DNA from: Arthrobacter citreus
GTDB lineage: Bacteria; Actinomycetota; Actinomycetes; Actinomycetales; Micrococcaceae
DNA length: 64,000 nt
Reading direction: 5' to 3'
Assembly: GCF_038405225.1 (NCBI RefSeq)
Contig: NZ_CP151657.1
Location: 2,294,001-2,358,000, forward strand
The first letter of the stretch is position 1. Every line of letters starts with the position of its first letter. Both the position numbers and the translations under genes were made by a program. Positions 32,490-41,759 of the stretch are shown piece by piece. The notes below the pieces were generated by a model that had not been told where the DNA came from, did no database searches, and was given only the letters and a program-made list of their open reading frames with translations.

Positions 32490-34960
32490 CCGCCACACTG
32501 ACCCGGCCCTCCGCCGAAGGGCAAGCCGAGGTGCCGCAGACGTCCCGGTTCAGGCCTCCGTGGGACTGGGCATCCGCGGGCGCCAGCGCCGTTGCCGTCC
32601 TGTTGTGCAGCATCAGCCTGCACGGTGTCTTTGACGGCTGGTCCTGGTTTCCTCCGCTGGTGCTCACAGTTGCGGCAGTGGTGTCAGCCATGGCGGCAGC
32701 CCGCCGGTTCCGGGCCCCCACCGCATTGGTTCCCGCCGTCGGCCTGGCAGCTCTTGCGATAGCCCTGACCTGGTTGTTTGCCGCTTCAACGGCCCTGCTG
32801 GGCCTGCTGCCCACCGGAGCAACCCTGGAGCGCAGCGGCCGGCTGGTCAACGAGGCGCAGGCCACCATCATGAACCAGGTCCCTCCGGTGCTTGCCGACC
32901 CGGGCATCGTTTTTATCGCCTGCCTGGGGACCGGACTGATTGCCCTGCTGGTTGATACGCTCGCCACCACGCTGCGGATGCCGGCGGCGAGCGGGCTCGG
33001 GTTGCTGGCCCTGCTGACGGTCCCGGCGGTGTTGAAGCCCAACAGCATTGGGGTTCTTGCCTTTATCCTGGCGAGCTCCGGCTACCTGCTGATCCTGGCC
33101 ACCGGCTCCTGGCAGGACCGTCCCCGCAGCGCTTCGGCTGCCAGCCGCCCGCCCGGCCGGCAGGCAGCGATCGCCGCGGGGATCGGAGTGGCCGCACTTG
33201 TCCTGGCGCTGAGTCTGCCGGCGGCCCTCCCCGGTTTCAACCAGGGCACGTTTCCGCAGGGATCACGGCTGAACATCTGGACCGGCCAGTCGGGCCTTAA
33301 TCCGGTGGTCGCGCTGGGGAACGACCTGCGCCAGCCCTCGGCGTCGGGCCGTATCCGCTACGCGACGGACTCCGGACAGGCCGTTTACCTGCGCTCCACC
33401 ACGCTGGAGGATTTCTCCGGCCAACGGTGGGCGCCCGATCTGCGGCCGGAAAGCCGCCGTGCCGGCCTGCAGGACATGGTCCCCGCGGAAGCTGCCGGGC
33501 CCGCGGAAAACTCAACCACTGTCACCACCCGCGTCCGGTCCGAAACCTACAGCAGTCCGTGGCTGCTGGCTCCCTATGCTCCCCAGCAGGTGAGCGGCGC
33601 CACCGGCCGGTTCAGCTGGGACCCGAAAACCATGACCGTCATTTCCGAGGAGAACAAGGGAGTGTCAAGACTGGACTACGAGGTGCAAAGCGCTTCGCCG
33701 GACATCTCGGCTGACTCCCTGCGGGGCCTGGAACCGGTGCCGGAAGGCACTGTTGATCCGATCTTTACCGAGCTCCCGGAAGACCTGCCCGAGAGCATCC
33801 GGGAGGCCACGCGCGAAGCCACAACCAGGGCCAACGGCCCGTATGAACAGGCAATGGCCATCCAGGACTACCTGCGCGGGCAGGATTTCAGCTATTCACT
33901 GGATGCGCCGGTGGAGGGCGGGTATGACGGTAACGGCATGGACGTCCTGGACCGTTTCCTGGAGGAAAAATCCGGCTACTGCGTGCACTACGCCGCCGCA
34001 ATGGCCGTGATGGCCCGGGAAGCGGGCATCCCCAGCCGGATGGCCCTTGGCTTCGCGCCGGGACGGTCCACCGGAAGCACCCTGCTGAATATGCGGGGCG
34101 AGGAATTGCGGGAGTACGAGGTGGATTCGCGTGACGCGCATGCGTGGCCGGAACTCTACTTCGAAGGCACGGGCTGGGTTCGCTTTGAGCCGACCCCGTC
34201 GCGGGGATCCGTTCCCTCCTACGCATTGCAGCCCCGTCCCACGCTTCAGGAAGGCGCCGGCCCTGATGACGATCTGAGTGTGGACCGCCCGCTGCCGGAA
34301 ACTGTTCCCCAGCCCGCGCTGACTCCCCCGCCGTCCTCGAGCGCTGCTCCGGTGGCGGCTGCTGAAACAGGCGCCGGAAAAGCGGCAGCTGCGGGGCTGG
34401 CCGTCCTGACCGCTGTTGCAGCCCTGTTGAGCCCCTGGGCACTGCGCCGTCGCAGGCGGACCCTCCGCCGGCGCGGACTGGCCGGTGGCAGGCGTACCGG
34501 CGGCCCGGCTGAGTTGTTCCGCGCCAGGTCGGCCGGGCCACGATCGGGTCAGGCCTCGGGACCGGCGTCGCTGGCGTGGGATGAAGCCGCTGACACCGGC
34601 CTGGACTTTGGCCACGTGCCGGAGAAGTCCGAATCCCCCCGCGCGTATGCCCTGCGCCTTGAACGCGATGCAATGCTGGCGGACGGTCCGGCCCTGGCGC
34701 TGCAACGGCTTCGCGAAGCGTACGAGCAGGAAGTGTATGCGGCGCCGGGGGTTCTCACTTCGCCGGCAGCGGCGGCGGCTTCGGCAGGGTCCGCTTCGGC
34801 AGCGTCCGCTTCGGCCGGTGCAGCGGACCCTGCCCGGGCCGAGCGGCTGTGGGCGGATGTGAAGTCGGTCCAGGACGGATTGTCGGCATCCGCTTCATGG
34901 GCCGTCCGGATCCGGGCACGGTATTTCCCGGCATCGCTGGCGTCCCGGTTTCACCTGTAA
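32486..34960 (+). CDS. TgpA-like transglutaminase membrane protein (DUF3488/DUF4129)
   Basis: 824 aa from ATG at 32486, overlapping the DUF58 stop (ATGA). The N-terminal part has several membrane helices (about 40-255, DUF3488). The extracytoplasmic transglutaminase core has SGYCVHYAAAMAVMAREAGI with catalytic Cys499 and DSRDAHAWPELYF with His552; the third position reads GWVRFEPTPSRG, Glu rather than Asp. A further membrane helix at about 635-655 precedes an Arg-rich cytosolic DUF4129-type tail ending in an Ala/Ser-rich stretch. The family hydrolyses or forms peptide bonds; the substrate is unknown. An upstream in-frame extension is rejected because it would lie inside DUF58. Confidence 0.9.
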   Translation: MTATLTRPSAEGQAEVPQTSRFRPPWDWASAGASAVAVLLCSISLHGVFDGWSWFPPLVLTVAAVVSAMAAARRFRAPTALVPAVGLAALAIALTWLFAASTALLGLLPTGATLERSGRLVNEAQATIMNQVPPVLADPGIVFIACLGTGLIALLVDTLATTLRMPAASGLGLLALLTVPAVLKPNSIGVLAFILASSGYLLILATGSWQDRPRSASAASRPPGRQAAIAAGIGVAALVLALSLPAALPGFNQGTFPQGSRLNIWTGQSGLNPVVALGNDLRQPSASGRIRYATDSGQAVYLRSTTLEDFSGQRWAPDLRPESRRAGLQDMVPAEAAGPAENSTTVTTRVRSETYSSPWLLAPYAPQQVSGATGRFSWDPKTMTVISEENKGVSRLDYEVQSASPDISADSLRGLEPVPEGTVDPIFTELPEDLPESIREATREATTRANGPYEQAMAIQDYLRGQDFSYSLDAPVEGGYDGNGMDVLDRFLEEKSGYCVHYAAAMAVMAREAGIPSRMALGFAPGRSTGSTLLNMRGEELREYEVDSRDAHAWPELYFEGTGWVRFEPTPSRGSVPSYALQPRPTLQEGAGPDDDLSVDRPLPETVPQPALTPPPSSSAAPVAAAETGAGKAAAAGLAVLTAVAALLSPWALRRRRRTLRRRGLAGGRRTGGPAELFRARSAGPRSGQASGPASLAWDEAADTGLDFGHVPEKSESPRAYALRLERDAMLADGPALALQRLREAYEQEVYAAPGVLTSPAAAAASAGSASAASASAGAADPARAERLWADVKSVQDGLSASASWAVRIRARYFPASLASRFHL

Positions 34961-35022
34961 CGTGCAGTGCGGCCGACCGGCCCTGCCTCCCGCTCAGGGG
35001 ACGCAGGGCCGGTGGCTCCGGC

Positions 35023-36504
35023 CTAAGCGGCCGAAGGGTCGGCGATGCCGATGTACTGCGTGTAGAGGTACTCCTCGATGCCCTCGGCTCCGCCTTCCCG
35101 GCCCAGGCCGGACTGCTTGACCCCGCCGAACGGTGCGGCGGCGTTGGAGACCACTCCCGCGTTCAAGCCGAGCATGCCGGTCTCCAGCCTTTCACCGATC
35201 CGCAGGCCGCGGTTCAGGTCCTCCGTGAAGACGTAGGCGACCAGGCCGTACTCGGTGTCATTGGCCAGGGCCACGGCTTCGTCCTCGGTGGCGAAGGTGA
35301 CGATCGGCGCCACGGGGCCGAAGATTTCCTCCTGCAGGATCCGTGCACCGGGCGCTACGTTCTTCAGCACCGTCGGCTGGTAGAAATACCCGGGGCCATC
35401 CACGGCGGCACCTCCCACGACGGCCTCCGCGCCGCCGTCGACCGCTTCGGACACCAGTGAGTGGACCTTATCGCGGCTCTTGGCGTCAATCAGCGGACCG
35501 ATCTTGGACTCGTCCTCGGTTCCGCGCGCCGTCGTCATGGCGCCCACCTTCGCGGCGAACTTTTCCGCGAACTCATCCGCGATGGACTCGTGCACGATGA
35601 ACCGGTTCGCGGCCGTGCAGGCCTCGCCCATGTTCCGCAGCTTGGCGGTCATTGCTCCGGCCACCGCCTTGTCCATGTCGGCGTCTTCGAAGACAACGAA
35701 GGGGGCGTTGCCGCCAAGCTCCATCGAGGTGCGGAGCACCCGGTCCGCGGCATCGCGGATCAGGCCCTGGCCAACCGGGGTTGATCCGGTGAAGGACACC
35801 TTGCGCAGACGCTCATCCTTCAGGATCGGTCCGGTGACATCGCCGGCCGATGTGGTCGAAACAACGTTGAGGACCCCTGCCGGCAATCCGGCCTCGATCA
35901 TCACAGCGGCAAACAACTGGGATGTGAGCGGAGTGAGCTTGGCGGGCTTGAGCACCATGGTGCAGCCTGCGGCCACGGCGGGGGCAATCTTGCGCGTGGC
36001 CATGGCCAGCGGGAAGTTCCACGGAGTGATCAGCAGGCACGGACCCACCGGCTTCTTGTTCACCATCAGCCGGGATTTGCCGTCCGGGGACATGCCGTAG
36101 CGGCCGGAGATCCGGACGGCTTCCTCCGAGAACCAGCGCAGGAACTCGGCACCGTAGGTGACCTCGCCCCGGGCTTCAGCCAGCGGCTTGCCCATTTCCA
36201 AGGTCATCAGCAGGGCGAAGTCCTCGGCCCGCTCGGTGACCAGTTCAAAGGCCCGGCGCAGGATTTCTCCCCGTTCCCGCGGTGCCGTCTTGGCCCAGGA
36301 TTCCTGGGCGGCCGCAGCGGCATCCATCGCCAGTGCACCGTCTTCGGTGCTGGCATCTGCAATGCTCAGCAGCACCTTGCCGGTGGCCGGGTCCTCGACG
36401 TCGAACGTCTTGCCGCCGGCGGCGTCCCGCCACTCACCGTTGATCAAAAGTCCGGTGGGGACCTGTGCCAGCAGTGCGGCTTCTCGGTCAGCAGTAATAC
36501 CCAT
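35023..36504 (-). CDS. gabD: NAD(P)-dependent aldehyde dehydrogenase (succinate-semialdehyde dehydrogenase type)
   Basis: 493 aa from ATG at 36504 with GGAGGAA 5 nt upstream; a longer frame to 36555 lacks this support. ALDH motifs: LITPWNFPLA (Asn163), SFTGSTPVGQ, catalytic Glu262 in MELGGNAPF and nucleophile Cys296 in GEACTAANRF, and the C-terminal PFGGVKQSGLGREGG. By similarity of these motifs it most resembles GabD, oxidising succinate semialdehyde to succinate in GABA/polyamine breakdown, but no gabT is adjacent so the substrate is inferred. It converges with the transglutaminase gene. The spacer upstream carries the 31-bp repeat array, so it may have a repeat-rich leader. Confidence 0.88.
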   Translation of the reverse strand: MGITADREAALLAQVPTGLLINGEWRDAAGGKTFDVEDPATGKVLLSIADASTEDGALAMDAAAAAQESWAKTAPRERGEILRRAFELVTERAEDFALLMTLEMGKPLAEARGEVTYGAEFLRWFSEEAVRISGRYGMSPDGKSRLMVNKKPVGPCLLITPWNFPLAMATRKIAPAVAAGCTMVLKPAKLTPLTSQLFAAVMIEAGLPAGVLNVVSTTSAGDVTGPILKDERLRKVSFTGSTPVGQGLIRDAADRVLRTSMELGGNAPFVVFEDADMDKAVAGAMTAKLRNMGEACTAANRFIVHESIADEFAEKFAAKVGAMTTARGTEDESKIGPLIDAKSRDKVHSLVSEAVDGGAEAVVGGAAVDGPGYFYQPTVLKNVAPGARILQEEIFGPVAPIVTFATEDEAVALANDTEYGLVAYVFTEDLNRGLRIGERLETGMLGLNAGVVSNAAAPFGGVKQSGLGREGGAEGIEEYLYTQYIGIADPSAA

Positions 36505-36728
36505 GGGGATTCCTCCAAATTCGACGGTGGTTGCCCGGGCGCGTTTGCCCGTCATCTGGACTCACCGTATGCGCGTGCCGTTCCGGCTGTAAAGACAGGA
36601 GTGCACCACGCGGGGAGGGTCCGGCTGTGCACTTGGCCAACCACAGCTGCGGCTAGGCACCATGGACAAATGCGTAGCCGGTTGTCGGCGAGTCGAGGCC
36701 CGGACAACGGGTGACGCGGATCCGAGTG

Positions 36729-36850
36729 CCGGCATTCTCTCGCGCAGATACGGGGCCTTCCGGCATTCTCTCGTGCAGATACGGGGCCCTCCGGCATTCT
36801 CTCGTGCAGATACGGGGCCTTCCGGCATTCTCTCGTGCAGGTAACGGGCC
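36729..36850 (-). repeat. Tandem 31-bp repeats, four units
   Basis: Units start at 36729, 36760, 36791 and 36822 (the last truncated near 36850), with 1-2 differences between units. Read on the minus strand each contains ATCTGCACGAGAGAATGCC and GGCCCCGT. There are no spacers, so it is not CRISPR. It lies in the about 650-bp gap between rsmI and gabD. Because 31 is not a multiple of 3 and the unit lacks stops, spurious reading frames run through it. Confidence 0.9.
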
Positions 36851-36883
36851 CAAACCAGCGATTTCGGCCCTTTTGAGCCCATC

Positions 36884-36965
36884 ATCTGCACGAAGGATCT
36901 ACTCAAAGCCCCGGATCTGCACAAAGGATCGGTTCAAAGCCACATATCGGTACGATAGACGCGGC
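36884..36965 (+). repeat. Related 31-bp repeats in opposite orientation
   Basis: Units at 36884-36914 and 36915-36945 plus a degenerate third from 36946. Each starts ATCTGCACRAAGGATC and contains TCAAAGCC. Aligned in the same sense, 21 of 31 positions match the unit at 36729-36850, but on the other strand. The two arrays are separated by 33 bp, giving an inverted-array layout. Confidence 0.75.
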
Positions 36966-37154
36966 AAAGCAGCTCACCACGGCTCAAGCCGAGAACCGAA
37001 CCCCCCATGCGGTCTCCGAGTTTCCGTCGGCCCCATCGGCACAGACCATCCCGCGGGAGCCCGCAGATAAACGCTCATGTTCCGGAAGAACCCTCGTGTA
37101 CGCCTAAACAACCCCGCGAAAGCCGCTTGTCTGCGGCAACCGGATCGCGAGGGG
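36966..37154. other. Gene-free stretch beside the repeat array
   Basis: 189 bp between the repeats and the rsmI stop. Short GC-rich inverted repeats are present (for example CCCGCGGGAGCCCGC near 37050) but I see no gene, clear terminator or promoter. Confidence 0.4.
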
Positions 37155-38114
37155 TCAGCCGCGGGCAGCCAGCACTGCCGAATAGAGTTCGCGCTTGCTG
37201 ATGCGGGCGTCCTCAGCCACCGTGGCAACAGCGTCCTTCAGCCGCGAGCCCTGGCTGATCAGGCCGTTGACGGCAGCTACGTGGTCCTCGGGCAGTTCGG
37301 GAGCCGCCTCACCGGCACCGGCGACGACGACGGCGATCTCCCCGCGGATCTCGGACGTCTCGGCCCATTCGAGCAGTTCCCGCAGCGGGCCCCGCAGGAC
37401 CTGCTCGTGCAGCTTGGTCAATTCACGGGCGACGGCGGCGCGGCGGTCTCCGCCGAAAGCCGCGTCCAGTGCGCGAAGCATCGGCTCCAGCCGGTGCGGT
37501 GCCTCAAAGAACACCATGGTGCGCTGCTCGGCGGCCAGGTCCGCGAGCCGGGCACTGCGTTCGCCGGCCTTCCGGGGCAGGAAACCCTCAAAGCAGAACC
37601 GGTCGGTGGGGAGCCCGGACAGCGCCAGCGCGGTCAGGACCGCTGACGGCCCCGGTGCCGCGGTGACGGTCAGGCCTTCCTTCGCCGCTGCCTCCACCAG
37701 GCGGAAGCCGGGGTCGGACACGGCGGGCATGCCGGCGTCGGTCACCATCAGCAGGGTTGCGCCGCCGCGCACCATCTCCAGCAGGTCCGCGGTGCGGGTG
37801 GCCTCGTTATGTTCGTGATAGCTGATGATCCGCCCGGTGGTGCTGATCTTCAGGGCGGAGACGAGCCGGTGCAGCCGCCGGGTGTCTTCGGCCGCGATGA
37901 CGTCGGCCGTTTCCAGCAGGCCGATCAACCGGTTGGTGGCATCGCCCATGTTGCCGATGGGGGTGGCGGCAAGCACGATCTGCCCCGTCTTGGCGCCACC
38001 GGCTGTGCCATGCGCCGCCGCGCCGGCCGCGGTGCCGGCGCCGGCGTCAGTTCCGCCGTCGTTCTGCGTGTTCTTGGTGGTGCCGGGCCCGGTGCTCTTC
38101 TTGCTGGAATTCAC
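37155..38114 (-). CDS. rsmI: 16S rRNA (cytidine1402-2'-O)-methyltransferase
   Basis: 319 aa from GTG at 38114; an ATG one codon upstream exists, but TAGGGT followed by exactly 6 nt points to the GTG as a leaderless start. The first about 45 residues are a Gly/Ala/Thr-rich unstructured lead absent from E. coli RsmI. Then the tetrapyrrole-methylase fold: LAATPIGNMGD, AAEDTRRLHRL, VTDAGMPAVSDPG, AAPGPSAVLTAL and FFEAPHRL. The C-terminal helical part (GSRLKDAVATVAEDARISKRELY) matches the RsmI tail. It modifies C1402 in the decoding centre with SAM. It is divergent from the mannosyltransferase, a frequent actinobacterial pairing. Confidence 0.95.
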   Translation of the reverse strand: MNSSKKSTGPGTTKNTQNDGGTDAGAGTAAGAAAHGTAGGAKTGQIVLAATPIGNMGDATNRLIGLLETADVIAAEDTRRLHRLVSALKISTTGRIISYHEHNEATRTADLLEMVRGGATLLMVTDAGMPAVSDPGFRLVEAAAKEGLTVTAAPGPSAVLTALALSGLPTDRFCFEGFLPRKAGERSARLADLAAEQRTMVFFEAPHRLEPMLRALDAAFGGDRRAAVARELTKLHEQVLRGPLRELLEWAETSEIRGEIAVVVAGAGEAAPELPEDHVAAVNGLISQGSRLKDAVATVAEDARISKRELYSAVLAARG

Positions 38115-38120
38115 CATCTA

Positions 38121-38168
38121 ACCCTACGCGAGTTGGGGCGGCGCAACGCCCGGCGGCGGCTATAGAGT
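38121..38168. promoter_or_regulatory. Divergent leaderless promoters of rsmI and pmt
   Basis: ACCCTA at 38121-38126 (TAGGGT on the minus strand) is 6 nt from the rsmI GTG. TAGAGT at 38163-38168 is 7 nt from the pmt GTG. Only 61 bp separate the two start codons and neither gene has a well-placed Shine-Dalgarno, so both mRNAs probably start at or next to the start codon. Confidence 0.5.
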
Positions 38169-38175
38169 GGAGCGC

Positions 38176-39813
38176 GTGAGCCTGACCGTGAGAGAGACCC
38201 CGGCCCCCGGCCCGGTGCCGCTGGTTTCCGATCCCGTCGAGGCTTACCGCTTCGGCGCGCTGAGGAACCGGCTGCTGGGCTGGGCGCCGGGCACCACCTT
38301 TTCCCTGGGACTCTGGGGCTGGCTCCTGCCGCTGATGGCCGCCGTCGTTGGCGCCGTCCTGCGGTTTGTCCGCCTGGGCGAACCACGGTCGCTGGTGTTT
38401 GACGAGACCTACTACGTCAAGGACGCCTACTCCTACCTCATCTCCGGCTATGAACGCGAGTGGCCGGAGGACGCCAACACCTCCTTCAACGCCGGCGTGC
38501 CGGACATCCTGCTTGCCAGCCCGGAATACGTGGTGCATCCGCCGGTGGGAAAGTGGATGATCGCCGCAGGCATGGGGCTGTTTGGCGCTGAAGACAGCTT
38601 TGGCTGGCGGTTCGGCGCCGCACTCACCGGAACGCTGACCGTCCTGCTCGTGGGCCTCATCGCTGTCCGGCTTTTCCGCTCACCGCTGCTGGGCGGCATC
38701 GCCGGGCTGCTCCTGGCCGTGGACGGACATCACCTGGTGCATTCCCGCACGTCGCTGCTGGACGTTTTCCTGACGTTCTGGGTGGTGGCCGCGTTTGGTG
38801 CGCTGCTGCTGGACCGGGATGACGGACGACGCCGGCTGGCCCGGAAACTCTCCTCCTCCGCAGACGGCGGGCCCCCGGCTGCTGGCATGCTGCTGTACGG
38901 CCCCTGGCTGCTGTGGCGTCCCTGGCGGCTCGCCGCGGGCGTCTGCCTGGGCCTGGCCGTGGGAACTAAGTGGTCCGCTCTGGCCTTTGTCGCTGTGTTC
39001 GGCCTGATGACGGTGCTGTGGGACGTGGGTGCGCGCCGGGTGGCGGGCATCCGGGCGTGGCCCACCGCCGGCCTGCTCAAGGACGGAGTGCCGGCGTTCT
39101 TCACGATCATCCCCGCTGCGGCCCTGACCTACCTGGCATCCTGGACGGGGTGGCTGCGGTCCTCCGACGCGTACGGACGGAACTGGGCGCAGGACAACCC
39201 GACAGAGACCTGGGGCTGGCTCCCGGACTGGCTGCGCTCCCTGGCCGAGTATCACCGCAGCGCCTACACCTTCCACAACGGGCTCAGCTCGGAACACACC
39301 TATGAGTCCAGTGCCTGGAGCTGGCTCTTCATGGGCCGCCCGACGTCGTTCTTTTACGAATCGTCAACCTTCGGCGTGGACGGCTGCACCGCCGATTCAT
39401 GCAGCACCGCCGTTTCCGTGGTGGGCAACCCGCTGATTTGGTGGGCTGCCGCACTATCCCTGCTGGTTCTCCTGTTCTGCTGGATTGGCCGCCGCGATTG
39501 GCGTGCCGGGGCGGTCCTTGCCGGCATCGCCGCCGGTTACCTCCCCTGGTTCGCATATCCGGAACGCACCACGTTCTTCTTCTACGCCGTGTCCTTCGAG
39601 CCGTTCCTGATCCTCTCCCTGACCTGGGTGCTGGGGCTGGTCCTGGGCCGGAAAACCGACCCGCTCCCCCGCCGCTGGGCCGGTGCCGCCGCCGTCGCGC
39701 TCTTCCTCCTGGCCGCTGTCCTGGTCAGCGCATTCTTCCTGCCGGTCTGGACGGCCGAAACTATCCCGTATTCTGACTGGCGGCTGCGTATGTGGATGCC
39801 CAGCTGGATTTAG
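38176..39813 (+). CDS. Dolichyl/polyprenyl-phosphate-mannose protein mannosyltransferase
   Basis: 545 aa from GTG at 38176 (leaderless element TAGAGT at 38163); GTG 38167 is an alternative. GT39-type integral membrane enzyme: the first loop has the catalytic acidic pair in LVFDETYYVKDAYSYL, followed by VHPPVGKWMI; about 10 membrane helices are spread over the length; the second loop has EYHRSAYTFHNGL. It transfers mannose from polyprenyl-phosphate-mannose to secreted proteins during translocation, as PMT enzymes do in mycobacteria and Streptomyces. ManA at 60.8 kb could help supply mannose. Confidence 0.92.
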   Translation: MSLTVRETPAPGPVPLVSDPVEAYRFGALRNRLLGWAPGTTFSLGLWGWLLPLMAAVVGAVLRFVRLGEPRSLVFDETYYVKDAYSYLISGYEREWPEDANTSFNAGVPDILLASPEYVVHPPVGKWMIAAGMGLFGAEDSFGWRFGAALTGTLTVLLVGLIAVRLFRSPLLGGIAGLLLAVDGHHLVHSRTSLLDVFLTFWVVAAFGALLLDRDDGRRRLARKLSSSADGGPPAAGMLLYGPWLLWRPWRLAAGVCLGLAVGTKWSALAFVAVFGLMTVLWDVGARRVAGIRAWPTAGLLKDGVPAFFTIIPAAALTYLASWTGWLRSSDAYGRNWAQDNPTETWGWLPDWLRSLAEYHRSAYTFHNGLSSEHTYESSAWSWLFMGRPTSFFYESSTFGVDGCTADSCSTAVSVVGNPLIWWAAALSLLVLLFCWIGRRDWRAGAVLAGIAAGYLPWFAYPERTTFFFYAVSFEPFLILSLTWVLGLVLGRKTDPLPRRWAGAAAVALFLLAAVLVSAFFLPVWTAETIPYSDWRLRMWMPSWI

Positions 39814-39855
39814 TCTCAATACCCATGTGCGCAGGCACAGAAAGAGAGGCCAACG

Positions 39856-41670
39856 GTGCGCGAATCCGCCACTGACTTACTGGTCCATCTCGCCGCGGAG
39901 TCGAACATCACCGACATCCTGGTGGGACTGCATGCGAAGACCCCCAACCATCCCCTGTTCTCATTGAAGAGCGACGGCGGCTGGAAAAATGTGACAGCGG
40001 ATGACTTCCTCACCGCTGTCAGCGAACTGGCCAAGGGCCTGATCGCCAGCGGCGTGCGTCCCGGCGACAGCGTGGCCGTGATGTCCAAGACCTCCTACGA
40101 GTGGACCCTGGTGGACCTGGCCGTGTGGTTTGCCGGCGCCGTCACCGTGCCCATCTACGAAACGTCCTCCCCGTCCCAGGTGGAGTGGATCCTTGAAGAC
40201 TCCGGGGCCGCCCACGTGTTTGTCGAAGACACCCGCAAGGCCGCGGTTGTCTCGGCTGCCGCGGCGTCCGGCGATCTTGACGTTCAGCTGTGGCTGATGA
40301 ACGGCGACGACGCCGAGGGTGCCTTCAGCGAACTGATTTCCGCCGGTTCCGCCGTCACTGATGACGAGTTGGAAGCCGCACGCACCACGGCCGGCCTCGA
40401 GTCCGTAGCCTCCATGGTCTACACCTCCGGCACCACCGGACGGCCCAAGGGCTGCGAAATCACGCACGGCAATTTTGCCCTGTTTGGCGTCAACATCGTG
40501 GAGTTCCTGCCGGAAATGCTCAAGGAGAAGGACGTCAGCACGCTGATGTTCCTGCCCCTGGCGCATGTGCTGGCCCGTGCGGTGCAGGTTGGCTGCCTGG
40601 CCGCGGGAGTGCGCGTTGGCCACTCCGGCAGCGCGGCGGACCTGATGGGCGATCTGAAGACGTTCCAGCCCACGTTCCTGCTCGCAGTCCCGCGGATCTT
40701 CGAGAAGATCTATGCCGGTGCGCAGCAGTCCGCTGAAGCGGCCGGCAAGGGCAAGCTGTTCGCTGCCGCCGCGGAGACCGCGGTTGCCTACTCCACCGCC
40801 GTCGACGCCGCCTCCCGCGGAGGCAGGGGCCCGTCCGTGGCGCTGAAGCTGCGGCACAAGCTCTTCGACAAGATGCTGTATCCGAAGGTCCGCAATGTGT
40901 TCGGCGGCAAGCTGACCTATGCCATCAGCGGCGCGTCAGCGCTGAGCCCGCAGCTCTCTCACTTTTTCCGCGGCGCCGGTGTGATGGTGCTGGAGGGTTA
41001 CGGCCTGACCGAGACCACGGCCCCGGCCACCGTAAACACGGTGCCGCTGTCCCGGGGCGGATCGGTGGGCCTGGCGCTGCCCGGCACCGCCATCCGGATT
41101 GCCGACGACGGCGAGGTGCTGATCAGCGGCGCCGGCGTCTTCAAGGGCTATCACAACAACCCCGAGGCCAACGCTGCCGCCTTCACCGGCGAGTGGTTCC
41201 ACTCCGGAGACATGGGTTCGCTGGACGACGACGGGTTCCTCTCGATCACAGGCCGCAAGAAGGACATCCTGGTAACGGCCGGCGGCAAGAACATCGCGCC
41301 CGGACCGCTGGAAGAGAAGATCCGCGAACACCGGCTGGTCTCCCAGGCAATCGTGGTGGGCGAGGGACGTCCGTTTGTGACGGCGCTGCTGACCCTCGAT
41401 GACGAGACCCTCGCCGCTTGGGCACGGGAGAACGGCTCCGCAGTCACCGCGAAGACGGCCGCGGATGATCCCCAGGTCCGGGCTTCCCTGCAGGAAGCAG
41501 TGGACGCGGCTAACGCGTCGGTCTCCCAGGCTGAGCAGATCCGCAAATTCACGGTGCTGCCGCAGGACTTCTCGCTGGAGTCCGGCCACCTGACGGCCAC
41601 GTTGAAGCTGCGCCGCAACGCGGTGATCGCCGACTACTCCGCCGAGGTGGAGAAGCTCTACGCGAAGTAA
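39856..41670 (+). CDS. Long-chain fatty acid-CoA ligase (AMP-binding)
   Basis: 604 aa, GTG start with GAGAGG 6 nt upstream. Adenylate-forming motifs: YTSGTTGRPKGCEITH (P-loop), GYGLTETTAPAT, WFHSGDMGSLDDDGFLSITGRKKD, and a C-terminal lysine region. This matches long-chain acyl-CoA synthetases that activate fatty acids via acyl-AMP. It follows the mannosyltransferase by 42 bp; a functional link is not obvious. It ends 28 bp before a perfect palindromic terminator shared with the convergent DUF1461 gene. Confidence 0.92.
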   Translation: MRESATDLLVHLAAESNITDILVGLHAKTPNHPLFSLKSDGGWKNVTADDFLTAVSELAKGLIASGVRPGDSVAVMSKTSYEWTLVDLAVWFAGAVTVPIYETSSPSQVEWILEDSGAAHVFVEDTRKAAVVSAAAASGDLDVQLWLMNGDDAEGAFSELISAGSAVTDDELEAARTTAGLESVASMVYTSGTTGRPKGCEITHGNFALFGVNIVEFLPEMLKEKDVSTLMFLPLAHVLARAVQVGCLAAGVRVGHSGSAADLMGDLKTFQPTFLLAVPRIFEKIYAGAQQSAEAAGKGKLFAAAAETAVAYSTAVDAASRGGRGPSVALKLRHKLFDKMLYPKVRNVFGGKLTYAISGASALSPQLSHFFRGAGVMVLEGYGLTETTAPATVNTVPLSRGGSVGLALPGTAIRIADDGEVLISGAGVFKGYHNNPEANAAAFTGEWFHSGDMGSLDDDGFLSITGRKKDILVTAGGKNIAPGPLEEKIREHRLVSQAIVVGEGRPFVTALLTLDDETLAAWARENGSAVTAKTAADDPQVRASLQEAVDAANASVSQAEQIRKFTVLPQDFSLESGHLTATLKLRRNAVIADYSAEVEKLYAK

Positions 41671-41697
41671 TGCCCGCACTTCGTGCTTGAGGGACAA

Positions 41698-41739
41698 ACA
41701 AAAACTGCACGTCTCCGGCCGGAGACGTGCAGTTTTTGT
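41698..41739. terminator. Bidirectional intrinsic terminator
   Basis: A 42-bp perfect palindrome: a GC-rich core flanked by five A on the left and five T on the right, so both directions end in a T-tract. It separates the convergent acyl-CoA ligase and DUF1461 genes. Confidence 0.92.
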
Positions 41740-41759
41740 CTTTGGTCAGGCGTACCGGG

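Noticed and set aside
36562-36924. 120-codon minus frame with peptide repeats across the 31-bp array
   Set aside because: The repeat is not a multiple of three, all frames are open, and no ribosome site or homology is apparent.
36729-36965. CRISPR array
   Set aside because: Units are contiguous without unique spacers, repeats change orientation, and no cas genes are present.
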